From Gammaproteobacteria bacterium (GTDB lineage Bacteria > Pseudomonadota > Gammaproteobacteria > Burkholderiales > Rhodocyclaceae): a stretch of 64,000 bases of DNA. Position numbers and translations under genes: made by a program. The notes under the pieces are model-generated. The model saw nothing but the letters and a program-made list of their open reading frames with translations, was not told the origin of the DNA and made no database searches. Shown here piece after piece: positions 1 through 8,659 of this stretch. Position 1 is the stretch's first letter; each line of letters begins with the position of its first letter. The DNA lies in the NCBI GenBank assembly GCA_018824085.1, contig JAHJHI010000022.1, forward strand, positions 103,580 through 167,579, read 5' to 3'.

Positions 1-156
1 CGCCAGCGCATGGGCCAGCCCGAAGCCCAGCGCTTCCGACGTGGGCACCGCCGTCCCCACTCGCCCGAGACCGATGCGCGCCGGCGTGTGCGACCGCCAG
101 CCCGCCCACGCGTCAGCCGCGTCGGTCAGGTTCTTGTCTTCTTCGGCATCAGACAT
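1..156 (-). CDS. eutC: Ethanolamine ammonia-lyase small subunit, N-terminal part (cut by window edge)
   Basis: The first 52 codons of a gene running off the left edge. The translation begins [12 protein letters not shown] and continues with a region containing [16 protein letters not shown] and [12 protein letters not shown], the N-terminal signature of EutC, the small subunit of adenosylcobalamin-dependent ethanolamine ammonia-lyase (ethanolamine to acetaldehyde plus ammonia). The gene lies on the same strand as eutB but is separated from it by an outer-membrane protein gene, which is unusual because eutB and eutC normally abut. The partial state comes from the window border and is no sign of decay. 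Confidence 0.9.
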   Translation of the reverse strand, partial: MSDAEEDKNLTDAADAWAGWRSHTPARIGLGRVGTAVPTSEALGFGLAHALA

Positions 157-222
157 CTGGAATCCCGTATGCATCGATTTCGTGTTCGCGGACGGCGCCC
201 TCGCCGCCCGCGTGCGTCATCG

Positions 223-1086
223 TCAAAATGCCTTCGTCACGCTGACGAACAGCTTGTCCTTCGCCACGTCCGAGTCGCTCCGCCCGTTGTCGAGGCTGAC
301 GAAACGCGTGTAGGCGTCCGGCTCGCTGGAGGCCGAGTAAAAGACGCCGGCCGACCAGCCGTCGTTGAAGGTCCGCGTGACGCCGACCTTGTAGTACGTG
401 ATGTCCAGGCCGGTCGCATGCCGGATGATCTGCCGCCCGATCTGGCCGCTTACGTTCCAGCCCTCCGCCACATCGTGGCTCGCGTTCAGTTCGTAGTAAT
501 GCGATCCGCGCGTATTGCCGGTCACGCCGGCGTCGGCGTCGCCGAAGAAGCCGTCATTCACCGGCGAGTTGTTGGTGCTCCAGCCGAAATACTCGGTCAG
601 CGCGCGGCCGGTCTTGAAGGTGAGCCACTGCCAGGTAATGCTCAGATAGGCCTCGGCTGTGTCGAGCTTGTTTGACGCGTTGAAGCCGGTGAAGATCGAA
701 TCGTTCCAGTTCGCGCCGGGGTAGGCGTAGTACACGACACCGGCGTCATAACTGATCGTGTCGGCGAGACTGCCACGGTAACCGCCGTAGAGATCGGTCT
801 CGACGCTGGCACCGGGCAGCCAGTGGTCCGACACGTTTGACGCGAAGAAGCCGGCGTAGAAGCCGCTCCGATGCACGGCTTCCGCGCTGAACTGCAGCGC
901 CGGCCTGCCCCAGCTCTGCGACTGGCCGCGGAAGATGTAGTCGCTGACGAGAGTCACGCTGAGCGGAAAGCGCCAGTCGGGCTCACCGGCCATCGTGGCG
1001 GCATCGTCGGCCGCCCTCGCCAGCGGCAGCGACAGCGCCGTCGCCAGTGCGGCACAGAGGACTTTCATGATGCGACGGGTATGCAT
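223..1086 (-). CDS. TorF-family putative outer-membrane porin (Gcw_chp type)
   Basis: 287 residues. A signal peptide is clear (KVLCAALATALSLPLARA, then ADDAATM). The mature protein starts with the family signature SVTLVSDYIFRGQSQSWG, followed by alternating aromatic beta-strand segments and a C-terminal phenylalanine (VSVTKAF), typical of a beta-barrel inserted by the Bam machinery. I chose the ATG at 1086 because AAGGAG lies seven bases upstream; an in-frame ATG at 1068 is the alternative. The gene sits between eutB and eutC on the same strand, so it may be cotranscribed and may help ethanolamine or another small amine cross the outer membrane. That role is inference; the family is functionally undefined. 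Confidence 0.85.
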   Translation of the reverse strand: MHTRRIMKVLCAALATALSLPLARAADDAATMAGEPDWRFPLSVTLVSDYIFRGQSQSWGRPALQFSAEAVHRSGFYAGFFASNVSDHWLPGASVETDLYGGYRGSLADTISYDAGVVYYAYPGANWNDSIFTGFNASNKLDTAEAYLSITWQWLTFKTGRALTEYFGWSTNNSPVNDGFFGDADAGVTGNTRGSHYYELNASHDVAEGWNVSGQIGRQIIRHATGLDITYYKVGVTRTFNDGWSAGVFYSASSEPDAYTRFVSLDNGRSDSDVAKDKLFVSVTKAF

Positions 1087-1147
1087 GTCTGACTCCTTTG
1101 GGGTCTTCACGTCGGATCGTTTCCGGTTGTCCGCGCTGTGCGGGCGT

Positions 1148-2554
1148 TCATGCGGCGCGCGGCGCCGGCAGCGCCGACAGATTCGCAAAGCCGTCCAGCA
1201 GGCGCCGGTTGTCACCGGGCAGCAGTTCGCCGGACGGATCGGTGATGCCCATGCGGACGAGCCATTGCTCGAATTCCGGCGCGCGCTTGAGCCCCAATGT
1301 GCGACGCAGGAACAGCGCGTCGTGGAAGGACGTGCTCTGGTAGTTGAGCATGATGTCGTCGGCCCCGGGCACGCCGATGATGAAGGGAATGCCGGCCGCG
1401 CCGAGCAGCACGAGCAGCGTATCCATGTCGTCCTGGTCCGCCTCGGCATGGTTCGTGTAGCAGACGTCGCAGCCGAGTGGCAGGCCGAGCAACTTGCCGC
1501 AGAAGTGGTCTTCCAGCCCGGCGCGGATGATCTGCTTGCCGTCGTACAGATACTCCGGCCCGATGAAGCCGACCACGGTATTGATGAGCAGCGGCTGGTA
1601 GCGGCGCGCGACCGCGTAGGCTCGCGCCTCGCAGGTCTGCTGGTCAACGCCGTGATGCGCATTCGCCGACAGCGCACTGCCCTGCCCCGTCTCGAAGTAC
1701 ATGACGTTGTCACCCAGCGTACCGCGCCCGAGCGAGCGCGCGGCGTCCTGCGCCTCGTCGAGGATGGACAGGCTGACGCCGAAGGACCGGTTGGTGCCCT
1801 CGGTGCCGCCGACCGACTGGAACACCAGATCGACCGGCGCGCCCTGCTCGATCAGCCGTATCGTGTTGGTGACGTGGGTGAGCACGCAGGACTGCGTCGG
1901 AATGTCGAAACGCCGGATCAGTTCGTCGAGCATGCCGAGCAGATTTGCGATCGCCGGCAGGCTGTCCGATGCCGGATTGATGCCGATCACCGCATCACCC
2001 GCGCCGCACAGCAGGCCGTCGAGCGTCGACGCCGCCACGCCGCGCATGTCGTCGGTCGGGTGATTGGGCTGCAGGCGCACCGCCAGATGTCCCGGCAGGC
2101 CGATGGTGTTCCGAAAGCGCGTCACCACGCGGCACTTGCGCGCCACGGCGATCAGGTCCTGGTTGCGCATGAGCTTGCTGACCGCCGCCACCATTTCCGG
2201 CGTGAGGCCGGGTTCAACCGCACTGAGCGTGTCGGTATCGGCCGCGTCGTCAAGCAGCCACTCCCGGAAACCGCCCACCGTCAGGTGGGCGATCGGGGCA
2301 AAGGCGGCGCGATCATGGCTGTCGATGATGAGGCGCGTGACTTCGTCGTCCTCGTACGGCACCAGCAGGTCTTCGAGAAAGGTCCCGAGCGGGATGTCCG
2401 CCAGCGCGTGGCGGGCGGCTACGCGCCGCAGCGCCGAACCGGCTGCAACGCCGGCCAGCACGTCTCCCGAGCGCATCGGGCTGGCGCAGGCCATCACCGT
2501 TTTGAGATCCGGGAAGTTGAACGTCTCCCCGGCGAGCATGACGCGATAGGCCAT
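1148..2554 (-). CDS. eutB: Ethanolamine ammonia-lyase large (catalytic) subunit
   Basis: 468 residues, the expected length for EutB. With EutC and adenosylcobalamin it deaminates ethanolamine to acetaldehyde and ammonia. Diagnostic stretches are NTIGLPGHLAVRLQPNHPTD, the active-site glutamate region FETGQGSALSANAHHG, CDVCYTNHAEADQDDM and GVPGADDIMLNYQSTSFHD. Start at 2554 chosen because GAGGAG lies just upstream of this ATG; the frame stays open further but lacks a ribosome site. The gene follows the permease by ten bases, implying one transcript permease-eutB-porin-eutC. No carboxysome-type (pdu/eut shell) genes are nearby, so this is the short, non-compartmented ethanolamine pathway. Confidence 0.96.
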   Translation of the reverse strand: MAYRVMLAGETFNFPDLKTVMACASPMRSGDVLAGVAAGSALRRVAARHALADIPLGTFLEDLLVPYEDDEVTRLIIDSHDRAAFAPIAHLTVGGFREWLLDDAADTDTLSAVEPGLTPEMVAAVSKLMRNQDLIAVARKCRVVTRFRNTIGLPGHLAVRLQPNHPTDDMRGVAASTLDGLLCGAGDAVIGINPASDSLPAIANLLGMLDELIRRFDIPTQSCVLTHVTNTIRLIEQGAPVDLVFQSVGGTEGTNRSFGVSLSILDEAQDAARSLGRGTLGDNVMYFETGQGSALSANAHHGVDQQTCEARAYAVARRYQPLLINTVVGFIGPEYLYDGKQIIRAGLEDHFCGKLLGLPLGCDVCYTNHAEADQDDMDTLLVLLGAAGIPFIIGVPGADDIMLNYQSTSFHDALFLRRTLGLKRAPEFEQWLVRMGITDPSGELLPGDNRRLLDGFANLSALPAPRAA

Positions 2555-2564
2555 GAATGTCTCC

Positions 2565-3968
2565 TCAGCGGGTGCCGGCCAGCATGGCGTCGCCCGGCGC
2601 GTCGGCACGTTGCTGTCCGGTCATGAAGAAGTAGGCGGATGCGAGCACGAACAGGCCGAGGAACACGCCCGCAAGCAGGGTGTTGAACCACACCATCGCG
2701 AACAGGCAGCCGATGCCCAGCGCCAGCGCGACGGCCGGGAACAGCGGATAGAACGGCGCGCGGAAGGGTCGCTCCAGCAACGGCTCGGCGGCACGCAGCT
2801 TGAACAGCGAAGCCATCGACATGATGTACATCACGATGGCGCCGAACACGGACATGGTGACGATGTTCGCGGTCAGCGTCTGGCCACCGAAGCTGATCCA
2901 TTCGTCGCTGAAGATGGCGGCGACGCCGATCGCGCCACCGGCCAGCAGTGCCCGATGCGGCGTCTGGAAGCGCGGGCTGAGCGCGGCAAAGTAACGCGGC
3001 AGATAGCCGGCGCGGGCCAGCGCGAAGATCTGCCGCGAGTAGCCCATGATGATCCCGTGGAAGGAGGCGATCAGGCCGAACAGGCCGATCCACACCAGCA
3101 TGTGCAGCCAGCCGCTGTTCTCGCCCACGACCGCCTTCATCGCCTGCGGCAGCGGATCGTTGATGTTGGCGATCTGGCGCCAGTCACCCACGCCACCGGC
3201 AAAGATCATGACGCCGAACGCGAGTACCAGCAGCGTCAGGATGCCCGCCACATAGGCAATCGGGATGGTGCGCTTCGGGTCCTTCGACTCTTCGGCCGCC
3301 ATGGCGGCGCCCTCGATCGCGAGAAAGAACCAGATCGCGAACGGAATCGACGCGAAGATGCCCGACAGCGCAGTGGCGGAGAATGTGCTTTCGCCGGCCC
3401 AGCCGTTGGCGACGAAGTTGCTCATGCTCCAGCCCGGCGCCACGACGCCCATGAACAGCAGCAATTCGCCGATGGCGAGCAGCGTGACGAACAGTTCGAA
3501 CGTGGCCGCAATGCTCACGCCGACCCAGTTCAGTGCGATGAACACGACGTAGGCGCCGAGCGCGATCAGTTTCGGGTCGAGCTGCGGGAACTGCACGTTC
3601 AGATAGGCGCCGATGGCGAGCGAAATGGCCGGTGGCGCGAACACGAATTCGATCAGCGTCGCAAAGCCCGCAACAAAACCGCCGAACGGTCCGAACGCAC
3701 GGCGCGCGTAGGCGAACGGCCCGCCTGCGTGCGGAATCGCCGTCGACAGTTCGGTGAAGCTGAAGATGAAGGTCGTATACATCGCCGCCACCAGTATCGT
3801 GGCCACGAGAAAACCCAGCGTGCCCGCCGTGTTCCAGCCGTAGCTCCAGCCGAAGTACTCGCCGGAGATCACGAGACCCACGGCAATGCCCCACAGCTGC
3901 AGCGGGCCCAGCACCTTCTTCAGTGACTGCGGGCTGCCCTGCCCCGCGCTCTCCAGTCTTGACGTCAT
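2565..3968 (-). CDS. eat: Ethanolamine permease, APC superfamily
   Basis: 467 residues with about twelve hydrophobic segments of the amino acid-polyamine-organocation family. Recognisable parts are GPLQLWGIAVGLVISGEYFG near the N terminus, GGPFAYARRAFGPFGGFVAG (third segment region) and FHGIIMGYSRQIFALAR. These match the ethanolamine permease branch found beside eutBC. Start at 3968 has GGAGAG upstream; an extended frame to 4028 lacks a ribosome site. The gene is first in the leftward eut operon and is divergent from the AraC regulator, with a candidate operator in the gap. Confidence 0.93.
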   Translation of the reverse strand: MTSRLESAGQGSPQSLKKVLGPLQLWGIAVGLVISGEYFGWSYGWNTAGTLGFLVATILVAAMYTTFIFSFTELSTAIPHAGGPFAYARRAFGPFGGFVAGFATLIEFVFAPPAISLAIGAYLNVQFPQLDPKLIALGAYVVFIALNWVGVSIAATFELFVTLLAIGELLLFMGVVAPGWSMSNFVANGWAGESTFSATALSGIFASIPFAIWFFLAIEGAAMAAEESKDPKRTIPIAYVAGILTLLVLAFGVMIFAGGVGDWRQIANINDPLPQAMKAVVGENSGWLHMLVWIGLFGLIASFHGIIMGYSRQIFALARAGYLPRYFAALSPRFQTPHRALLAGGAIGVAAIFSDEWISFGGQTLTANIVTMSVFGAIVMYIMSMASLFKLRAAEPLLERPFRAPFYPLFPAVALALGIGCLFAMVWFNTLLAGVFLGLFVLASAYFFMTGQQRADAPGDAMLAGTR

Positions 3969-4043
3969 GTTTTCTCTCCTCCCGGATCTGCTCCACCGCC
4001 ACGGCGGAACTCCCCTTGATTGCATCACCGGGCCCCTGGGCTC

Positions 4044-4084
4044 ACTATCCGGATTCGGAAAAGCGACTATCCCGAATCGGAAAA
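4044..4084. promoter_or_regulatory. Candidate AraC/EutR operator: two direct repeats 22 bp apart
   Basis: In the gap between the divergent permease and eutR genes, ACTATCCGGATTCGGAAAA (4044-4062) is followed by ACTATCCCGAATCGGAAAA (4066-4084). The copies differ at two positions and start 22 bases apart, about two helical turns, as expected for direct-repeat half sites of AraC-family activators. The position fits control of the eut operon and autoregulation. The sequence is observed; the regulator assignment is inference. Confidence 0.6.
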
Positions 4085-4169
4085 AGTGGCGCCGATACTG
4101 GCACGACCGATGCTAACCATCGGAAGTAACGGTAAATTCCCTGTCGCGCGAGTGACAGGAGGAGAGGTC

Positions 4170-5210
4170 ATGACAATGGGACAAGGATTCGCGCGGGCAC
4201 ACCGGGACACCGGCAACCTGCGTGTGCGTCTGAGCCACGACGTCGCCGAGCACGCGGACAACATTTCGCGCTGGCATCAGGAATACGAGCAGCTTTCCGG
4301 CGGCGTGTTCGCGGGTTGCGTGCGTGAAATGCTGATCGAAGGACCGAGCCTGCAGGTGTTTCACGAATACACGCAGCAGGAAACCAGCCAGCAGTGCGGT
4401 CCCTGGGCGGGCTCGGTGTGGATGGGATTGCCCGATCTGTCGCGCACCGGCGAAGTGCGCTTTTGCGGCCGTGCGCACGCGGACGGGGTGCCCCTGATGA
4501 TGGCGCGGGCCAGCAGCGGCTTCTCGCTGCGCACGCCGCGCAGTTTCGGCATCTACGGCATCGTGGCCGACGAACGGTGGCTGGCGTCCCGGCTTGCCGG
4601 CCGGGACGGCCGGCACCTTGAATACCTGCTCACGCACGGCTCCGTCGCCAGCCGCCCCGTCAGTCCGTCGCGCCACAGCGAGCTTTGCTTCCTCATCGAG
4701 GGCCTGCTGCAGCGCAGCGACGGCAACGCGAATGGCGCGAACGCGGAGGCGCTGTGCGTGCGCCTCGTCGATCTGCTGCTCGACAGCCTGGGCGACGCGC
4801 CGCATCCGCCCGCGCGCACGGTGCTCGAACAGCGCCGGTTCGACATCGTGATGCAGGCGCGCGACATCGCGCTGCGGCCCGACGTCGCACTGGAGGGCGT
4901 GGATGATCTGTGCGGGCGCCTGCACGTCACGCGCCGGACGCTGCAGAACCACTTCAACTGCGTGCTCGGCATGGCGCCCAAGGACTACCTCAAGCGCGTG
5001 CGACTGAATGCCGTGCGCCGCGAGCTGCAGCATGGCGGCGATCCGGCGCGCTGCGTGCACGACATCGCCACCCGGTGGGGTTTCTGGCACCTCGGCCACT
5101 TCTCCCACGATTACCGGACGCTGTTCGGGGAATTGCCGTCGATGACGCTGCGGCGCGCGCTTGCGCCCGCGCAGCAGCTCGCCGGCGTTGTGCACCCGGC
5201 CGGGCAGTGA
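4170..5210 (+). CDS. eutR: AraC-family transcriptional activator of ethanolamine genes
   Basis: 346 residues. The C-terminal third is a double helix-turn-helix: GVDDLCGRLHVTRRTLQNHF, then CVHDIATRWGFWHLGHFSHD followed by YRTLFGELPS, which closely matches the end of EutR. The N-terminal part (HDVAEHADNISRWHQEYEQL and onward) is the ligand-sensing domain. EutR in enterobacteria responds to ethanolamine plus adenosylcobalamin. Start at 4170 is fixed by AGGAGG seven bases upstream. It is divergent from the permease-eutB operon, with two direct repeats between them, so it probably activates that operon. Confidence 0.88.
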   Translation: MTMGQGFARAHRDTGNLRVRLSHDVAEHADNISRWHQEYEQLSGGVFAGCVREMLIEGPSLQVFHEYTQQETSQQCGPWAGSVWMGLPDLSRTGEVRFCGRAHADGVPLMMARASSGFSLRTPRSFGIYGIVADERWLASRLAGRDGRHLEYLLTHGSVASRPVSPSRHSELCFLIEGLLQRSDGNANGANAEALCVRLVDLLLDSLGDAPHPPARTVLEQRRFDIVMQARDIALRPDVALEGVDDLCGRLHVTRRTLQNHFNCVLGMAPKDYLKRVRLNAVRRELQHGGDPARCVHDIATRWGFWHLGHFSHDYRTLFGELPSMTLRRALAPAQQLAGVVHPAGQ

Positions 5211-5248
5211 TATCGTCAGGCTTCCCGTCCGCCCAGCCCGGTACCGAC

Positions 5249-5440
5249 ATGCGACTGCTGCTCGCCATCTTCCTGCCCTTCATGGTGTTCTTCACGATCG
5301 GCCGCCCGATCGCCGGCGTGATCTGCCTCATCCTGCAACTGACGCTGATCGGCTGGATACCGGCCGCCCTGTGGGCGGTATATTCATTGAGCCAGTACAA
5401 GACCGAACGCAGGATCGACGAAGCGCTCGGCCGGCGCTGA
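5249..5440 (+). CDS. YqaE/Pmp3-family small membrane protein
   Basis: 63 residues with two transmembrane helices: LLLAIFLPFMVFFTIG, a short turn, then AGVICLILQLTLIGWIPAAL followed by WAVYSLSQYKTERRI. This is the compact two-helix layout of the YqaE/Pmp3 family, small inner-membrane proteins tied to membrane potential and stress in other organisms. Its stop codon touches the stop of the convergent SoxYZ-like gene. Confidence 0.85.
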   Translation: MRLLLAIFLPFMVFFTIGRPIAGVICLILQLTLIGWIPAALWAVYSLSQYKTERRIDEALGRR

Positions 5441-6277
5441 TCACTCCCGCATGCCCGCCCTCTCGCCGGGCCGTATCGCCAGCGTCTGGGTGAACGTCAG
5501 GTCGTCCGAGTCGACCACCTTCGCCAGCAGCTCGCCACCTGCGTCGCCCGGACGGAAGTGGAAGCGCAGCTGCGGGTTCTCGCTCAGCGCGAAATCGACG
5601 TCGGCGCTCAGCAACAGGCGTCCCGCATAGCTGACCTCCATGTGGCGCACGAAGCGCGCCGGCGTGTAGAGCCGCGTCACCTGGTCCATCTGCATGCCGT
5701 TGAGGTTGGGATGGCTGACCATCAGTGTCGCAGTCGAAGTCTGTCCTTCGGCCGATTCGCCATCCACCCGCAGCTTCATCTTGCCCAGCCGCGCCATCGC
5801 GGCCTCCAGGTCCTTGCCGGCCGGCGCCGAACAGCCGCCCGCCGCCCGCACATACTTGCTCGACACATGCAGCTTGCCGTCACTGGTTTCGGCAACCGCC
5901 CGCATCCATGTGTACTGCTCGACCCGCACGCGTGTGTCGATGTCGGCGCGCCCGGCTTCCGGCGACAGCGTGAAAGCGGCGGCAACCGGTGTGGGATTGC
6001 CGTCGATGAGCAGCCACATCCTCGTGATGTGATAGTCCGGCGTCTGGTCGATCTTCGCCCGCAGGCCGACCGGCACCACGGCGGCGTCCTCTGCACGGAA
6101 CGGCGCGTCGATCTCGATCACGTCGCTCGACTCGACCACCTGCCGGCCGGCGAACAGCGTGGCCTGCACGGTGCGCCACACTTCGGTGTCCCCGGACGGA
6201 TCGCCGGCTGCGCCGGCCGGCATCAGATACAGCGCGCATGCCAGGCACAGTGCCGCGCGCAGGGCTTTCATGCTCAT
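5441..6277 (-). CDS. Quinoprotein dehydrogenase-associated SoxYZ-like carrier protein
   Basis: 278 residues with a signal peptide (MKALRAALCLACALYLMPAGAA cleavage region). The first domain (EVWRTVQATLFAGRQVVESS through SSKYVRAAGGCSAPAGKD) is SoxY-like and ends in a GGC motif with the carrier cysteine. The second domain (GQTSTATLMVSHPNLNGMQM to the end) is SoxZ-like and ends in LTFTQTLAIRPG. This fused SoxYZ architecture belongs to a family usually found near PQQ-dependent alcohol dehydrogenases. It is periplasmic; its substrate is unknown. Start fixed by GAGGAGG upstream of 6277. It is divergent from a Crp/Fnr regulator. Confidence 0.85.
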   Translation of the reverse strand: MSMKALRAALCLACALYLMPAGAAGDPSGDTEVWRTVQATLFAGRQVVESSDVIEIDAPFRAEDAAVVPVGLRAKIDQTPDYHITRMWLLIDGNPTPVAAAFTLSPEAGRADIDTRVRVEQYTWMRAVAETSDGKLHVSSKYVRAAGGCSAPAGKDLEAAMARLGKMKLRVDGESAEGQTSTATLMVSHPNLNGMQMDQVTRLYTPARFVRHMEVSYAGRLLLSADVDFALSENPQLRFHFRPGDAGGELLAKVVDSDDLTFTQTLAIRPGERAGMRE

Positions 6278-6402
6278 GGTGTCCTCCTCGTTTTATCTGT
6301 ACCGCCATTGGACGACGCGGAGATGCCGCGCATCTGCGACTAAGTCACATTCGGGCATCCGGCAGACCCTAGAATCAGCGGTCAACGAGGAGGAGACATT
6401 CC

Positions 6403-7095
6403 ATGACGCGGTACATCGGATCGCCCGGACAGTGGCGGGACTGGATCACCCGTTTCCCGGCACTTGATGCGCTGCCGCCGGCCGAACGCAAGGAGCTGCT
6501 CGACAACAGCTCGGAAGTGCGCCTGTCGGCCGGCGAAACGGGCTATCGCGAAGGCGACGCCTGCAGCAACTTCATCCTGCGCATCGAGGGCTGGTCGCGC
6601 ATCCAGCGTCTGTCCGCCAACGGCCGCGAGGTACTGCTGTATCGCGTCGGCCCGGGCGACTCCTGCGTGCTGACCACGTCCTGCCTGCTCGGCGTGGCGC
6701 GCTATCCGGCAGCCAGCACGGCGGAAACCGATCTGCGTGAAGTCGCCATCGCGGGCACTACGTTCCGCACGCTGCTCAACCAGTCCGAGCCCTTCAGACA
6801 GTTCGTGTTCGAGCACTACGGCCGCCTGCTGTCGGACATGATCACGCTGCTTGATGCGCTCAAGTTCCGGCGGCTGGACGCACGGCTGGCGGAATTGCTG
6901 CTGGCGCGCACCGTCGATGGCCTTACGCTGGCCGACACGCACAGCCGCATCGCGACCGATCTCGGCAGCACGCGCGAGCCGGTGGGACGCATCCTCAAGC
7001 AGTGGGCACGCAAGGACTGGATCACCATGGCGCGCGGACGCATCGAGGTCATCGACCGCGATGCGCTGACCGAGTTGGCCACCGACCAGACGTGA
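6403..7095 (+). CDS. Crp/Fnr-family transcriptional regulator
   Basis: 230 residues. Residues about 20-125 form a cyclic-nucleotide-binding-type domain (EVRLSAGETGYREGDACSNF, VGPGDSCVLTTSCLLG). The C-terminal part is a winged helix with SRIATDLGSTREPVGRILKQ, the usual Crp recognition helix. There is no N-terminal cysteine cluster of the Fnr type; cysteines near residues 48, 87 and 92 are the only obvious redox candidates. GAGGAGGAG precedes the ATG. It is divergent from the SoxYZ-like gene, which it may control; this is inference. Confidence 0.85.
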   Translation: MTRYIGSPGQWRDWITRFPALDALPPAERKELLDNSSEVRLSAGETGYREGDACSNFILRIEGWSRIQRLSANGREVLLYRVGPGDSCVLTTSCLLGVARYPAASTAETDLREVAIAGTTFRTLLNQSEPFRQFVFEHYGRLLSDMITLLDALKFRRLDARLAELLLARTVDGLTLADTHSRIATDLGSTREPVGRILKQWARKDWITMARGRIEVIDRDALTELATDQT

Positions 7096-7183
7096 GCATC
7101 CATGCGCGGGCGGCAGAAATTGCCGCCTGAAACGGCGTCTATTCCCGGACTGAAACCGGCGCCGTGCGCGCTAGCCTGTGCGC

Positions 7184-7600
7184 ATGAACAGATTGCTTCC
7201 CTCTTTCCTGCTGTTTGCCGCCAACGGCGCAGCGCACGCCCAGGACGCCGTCGAGGCACCGGCGTCCGGCGCGGGTGCCGTGGTGCAGATGCTGGGCGCG
7301 CTGGCGCTGGTCCTGCTCGTCATGTTTGCACTGCTGTGGGCGCTGAAGCGCCTCTCCGGCGGGCGCGTGCCCGGTTCGGCACCGATACGGACGATCGGCG
7401 GCATCGCCGTCGGTTCGCGCGAACGTGTCGTGCTGCTGGAGATCGGCGAGCACTGGCTGGTCGTCGGCGTCGCGCCGGGTTCGGTCAGCGGCATCGCCAC
7501 GCTGCCGCGCGGCGACCTCGGCCAGGACAGCGACGGCGCGAAGCCGGCCGCAGCCGATTTCGGCACACTGCTGGCCCGGCTGAAAGCCGGACGTTCATGA
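7184..7600 (+). CDS. fliO: Flagellar biosynthesis protein FliO
   Basis: 138 residues: a short signal-like segment ([20 protein letters not shown]), one transmembrane helix ([20 protein letters not shown]) and the cytoplasmic FliO domain with [20 protein letters not shown] followed by [14 protein letters not shown]. FliO helps assemble the FliP-FliR export core. An alternative GTG start lies two codons upstream; neither has a strong ribosome site. The stop overlaps the fliP start. The usual upstream genes fliL, fliM and fliN are absent; a Crp/Fnr gene precedes it. Confidence 0.92.
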   Translation: MNRLLPSFLLFAANGAAHAQDAVEAPASGAGAVVQMLGALALVLLVMFALLWALKRLSGGRVPGSAPIRTIGGIAVGSRERVVLLEIGEHWLVVGVAPGSVSGIATLPRGDLGQDSDGAKPAAADFGTLLARLKAGRS

Positions 7601-8349
7601 TGCGCCGGTCCGTCGCTGCACTTGCGCTGGCGGCCGTCGGCGCAATCGTCGCGCCGCAGGCGTTCGCGCAGGCGCTGCCCGCACTCACGAGCACGCCAGC
7701 GCCCGACGGCGGCACGAACTGGTCGCTGTCGATCCAGACGCTGCTGCTGCTGACCAGCCTTTCCTTCCTGCCGGCCATCATCCTGATGATGACCAGCTTC
7801 ACGCGCATCATCATCGTGCTGTCGCTGCTGCGGCAGGCGCTGGGCACGCAATCGAGCCCGCCGAATCAGGTGCTGATCGGACTGGCGCTGTTCCTCAGTT
7901 TTTTCATCATGTCGCCGGTCGGCGAGAAGATCTATGTGGACGCCTACATTCCGCTGACGGAGAACCGCATCGGCTTCGAACAGGCGCTGGACATCGGTGC
8001 CAAGCCACTCAAGACCTTCATGCTCAAACAGGTGCGCGAGCCGGACATCGAACTGTTCATGCGCCTGTCCAACACGCCGAAGGTCGCGAGCTCGGACGAA
8101 CTGCCGATGCGCGTCGTCGTGCCGGCCTATGTCACGTCCGAGCTGAAAACCGCCTTCCAGATCGGTTTCATCATCTTCATCCCCTTCATCATCATCGACA
8201 TGGTGGTCGCCTCGGTGCTGATGTCGATGGGCATGATGATGATGTCGCCGGTCATCGTGTCGCTGCCGTTCAAGCTCATGCTGTTCGTTCTGGTGGACGG
8301 CTGGAACCTCATCCTCGGCACGCTGGTGTCGAGCTTCGGCCAGATCTGA
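7597..8349 (+). CDS. fliP: Flagellar export gate protein FliP
   Basis: 250 residues. A cleavable signal ([18 protein letters not shown]) is followed by the conserved FliP core: [60 protein letters not shown] and [20 protein letters not shown]. FliP forms the pentameric inner-membrane export gate with FliQ and FliR. The start overlaps the fliO stop, indicating translational coupling. Confidence 0.97.
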   Translation: MMRRSVAALALAAVGAIVAPQAFAQALPALTSTPAPDGGTNWSLSIQTLLLLTSLSFLPAIILMMTSFTRIIIVLSLLRQALGTQSSPPNQVLIGLALFLSFFIMSPVGEKIYVDAYIPLTENRIGFEQALDIGAKPLKTFMLKQVREPDIELFMRLSNTPKVASSDELPMRVVVPAYVTSELKTAFQIGFIIFIPFIIIDMVVASVLMSMGMMMMSPVIVSLPFKLMLFVLVDGWNLILGTLVSSFGQI

Positions 8350-8359
8350 AAGGGCTTTC

Positions 8360-8629
8360 ATGACTCCGACCACGGTTGTCGACATCGGCCGCCAGGCCGT
8401 CGAAACATTGCTGCTGGTGTCTGCCCCGCTGCTCGCCGCCGCGCTCATCACCGGCCTCATCGTCAGCATTTTCCAGGCCGCGACCCAGGTCAATGAAATG
8501 ACGCTGTCGTTCATCCCGAAACTCATCGCGGTGTTTGCAGTACTGGTGATCGGCGGACCGTGGATGATCACCATCATGACCGACTACATGCGCCGGCTGT
8601 ACTCGTCCATCCCGTCGCTGCTCGGCTGA
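8360..8629 (+). CDS. fliQ: Flagellar export gate protein FliQ
   Basis: 89 residues with two long hydrophobic helices, the FliQ hallmark: LLLVSAPLLAAALITGLIVS followed by IFQAATQVNEMTLSFIPKLI. It belongs to the export gate with FliP and FliR. AAGGG precedes the ATG, ten bases after fliP. Confidence 0.96.
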   Translation: MTPTTVVDIGRQAVETLLLVSAPLLAAALITGLIVSIFQAATQVNEMTLSFIPKLIAVFAVLVIGGPWMITIMTDYMRRLYSSIPSLLG

Positions 8630-8659
8630 TGCGGTGACGCACCGGCCACGCACCGTCGC

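Noticed and set aside
1..156. eutC as a truncated pseudogene
   Set aside because: It simply runs off the window edge; all 52 visible codons are intact.
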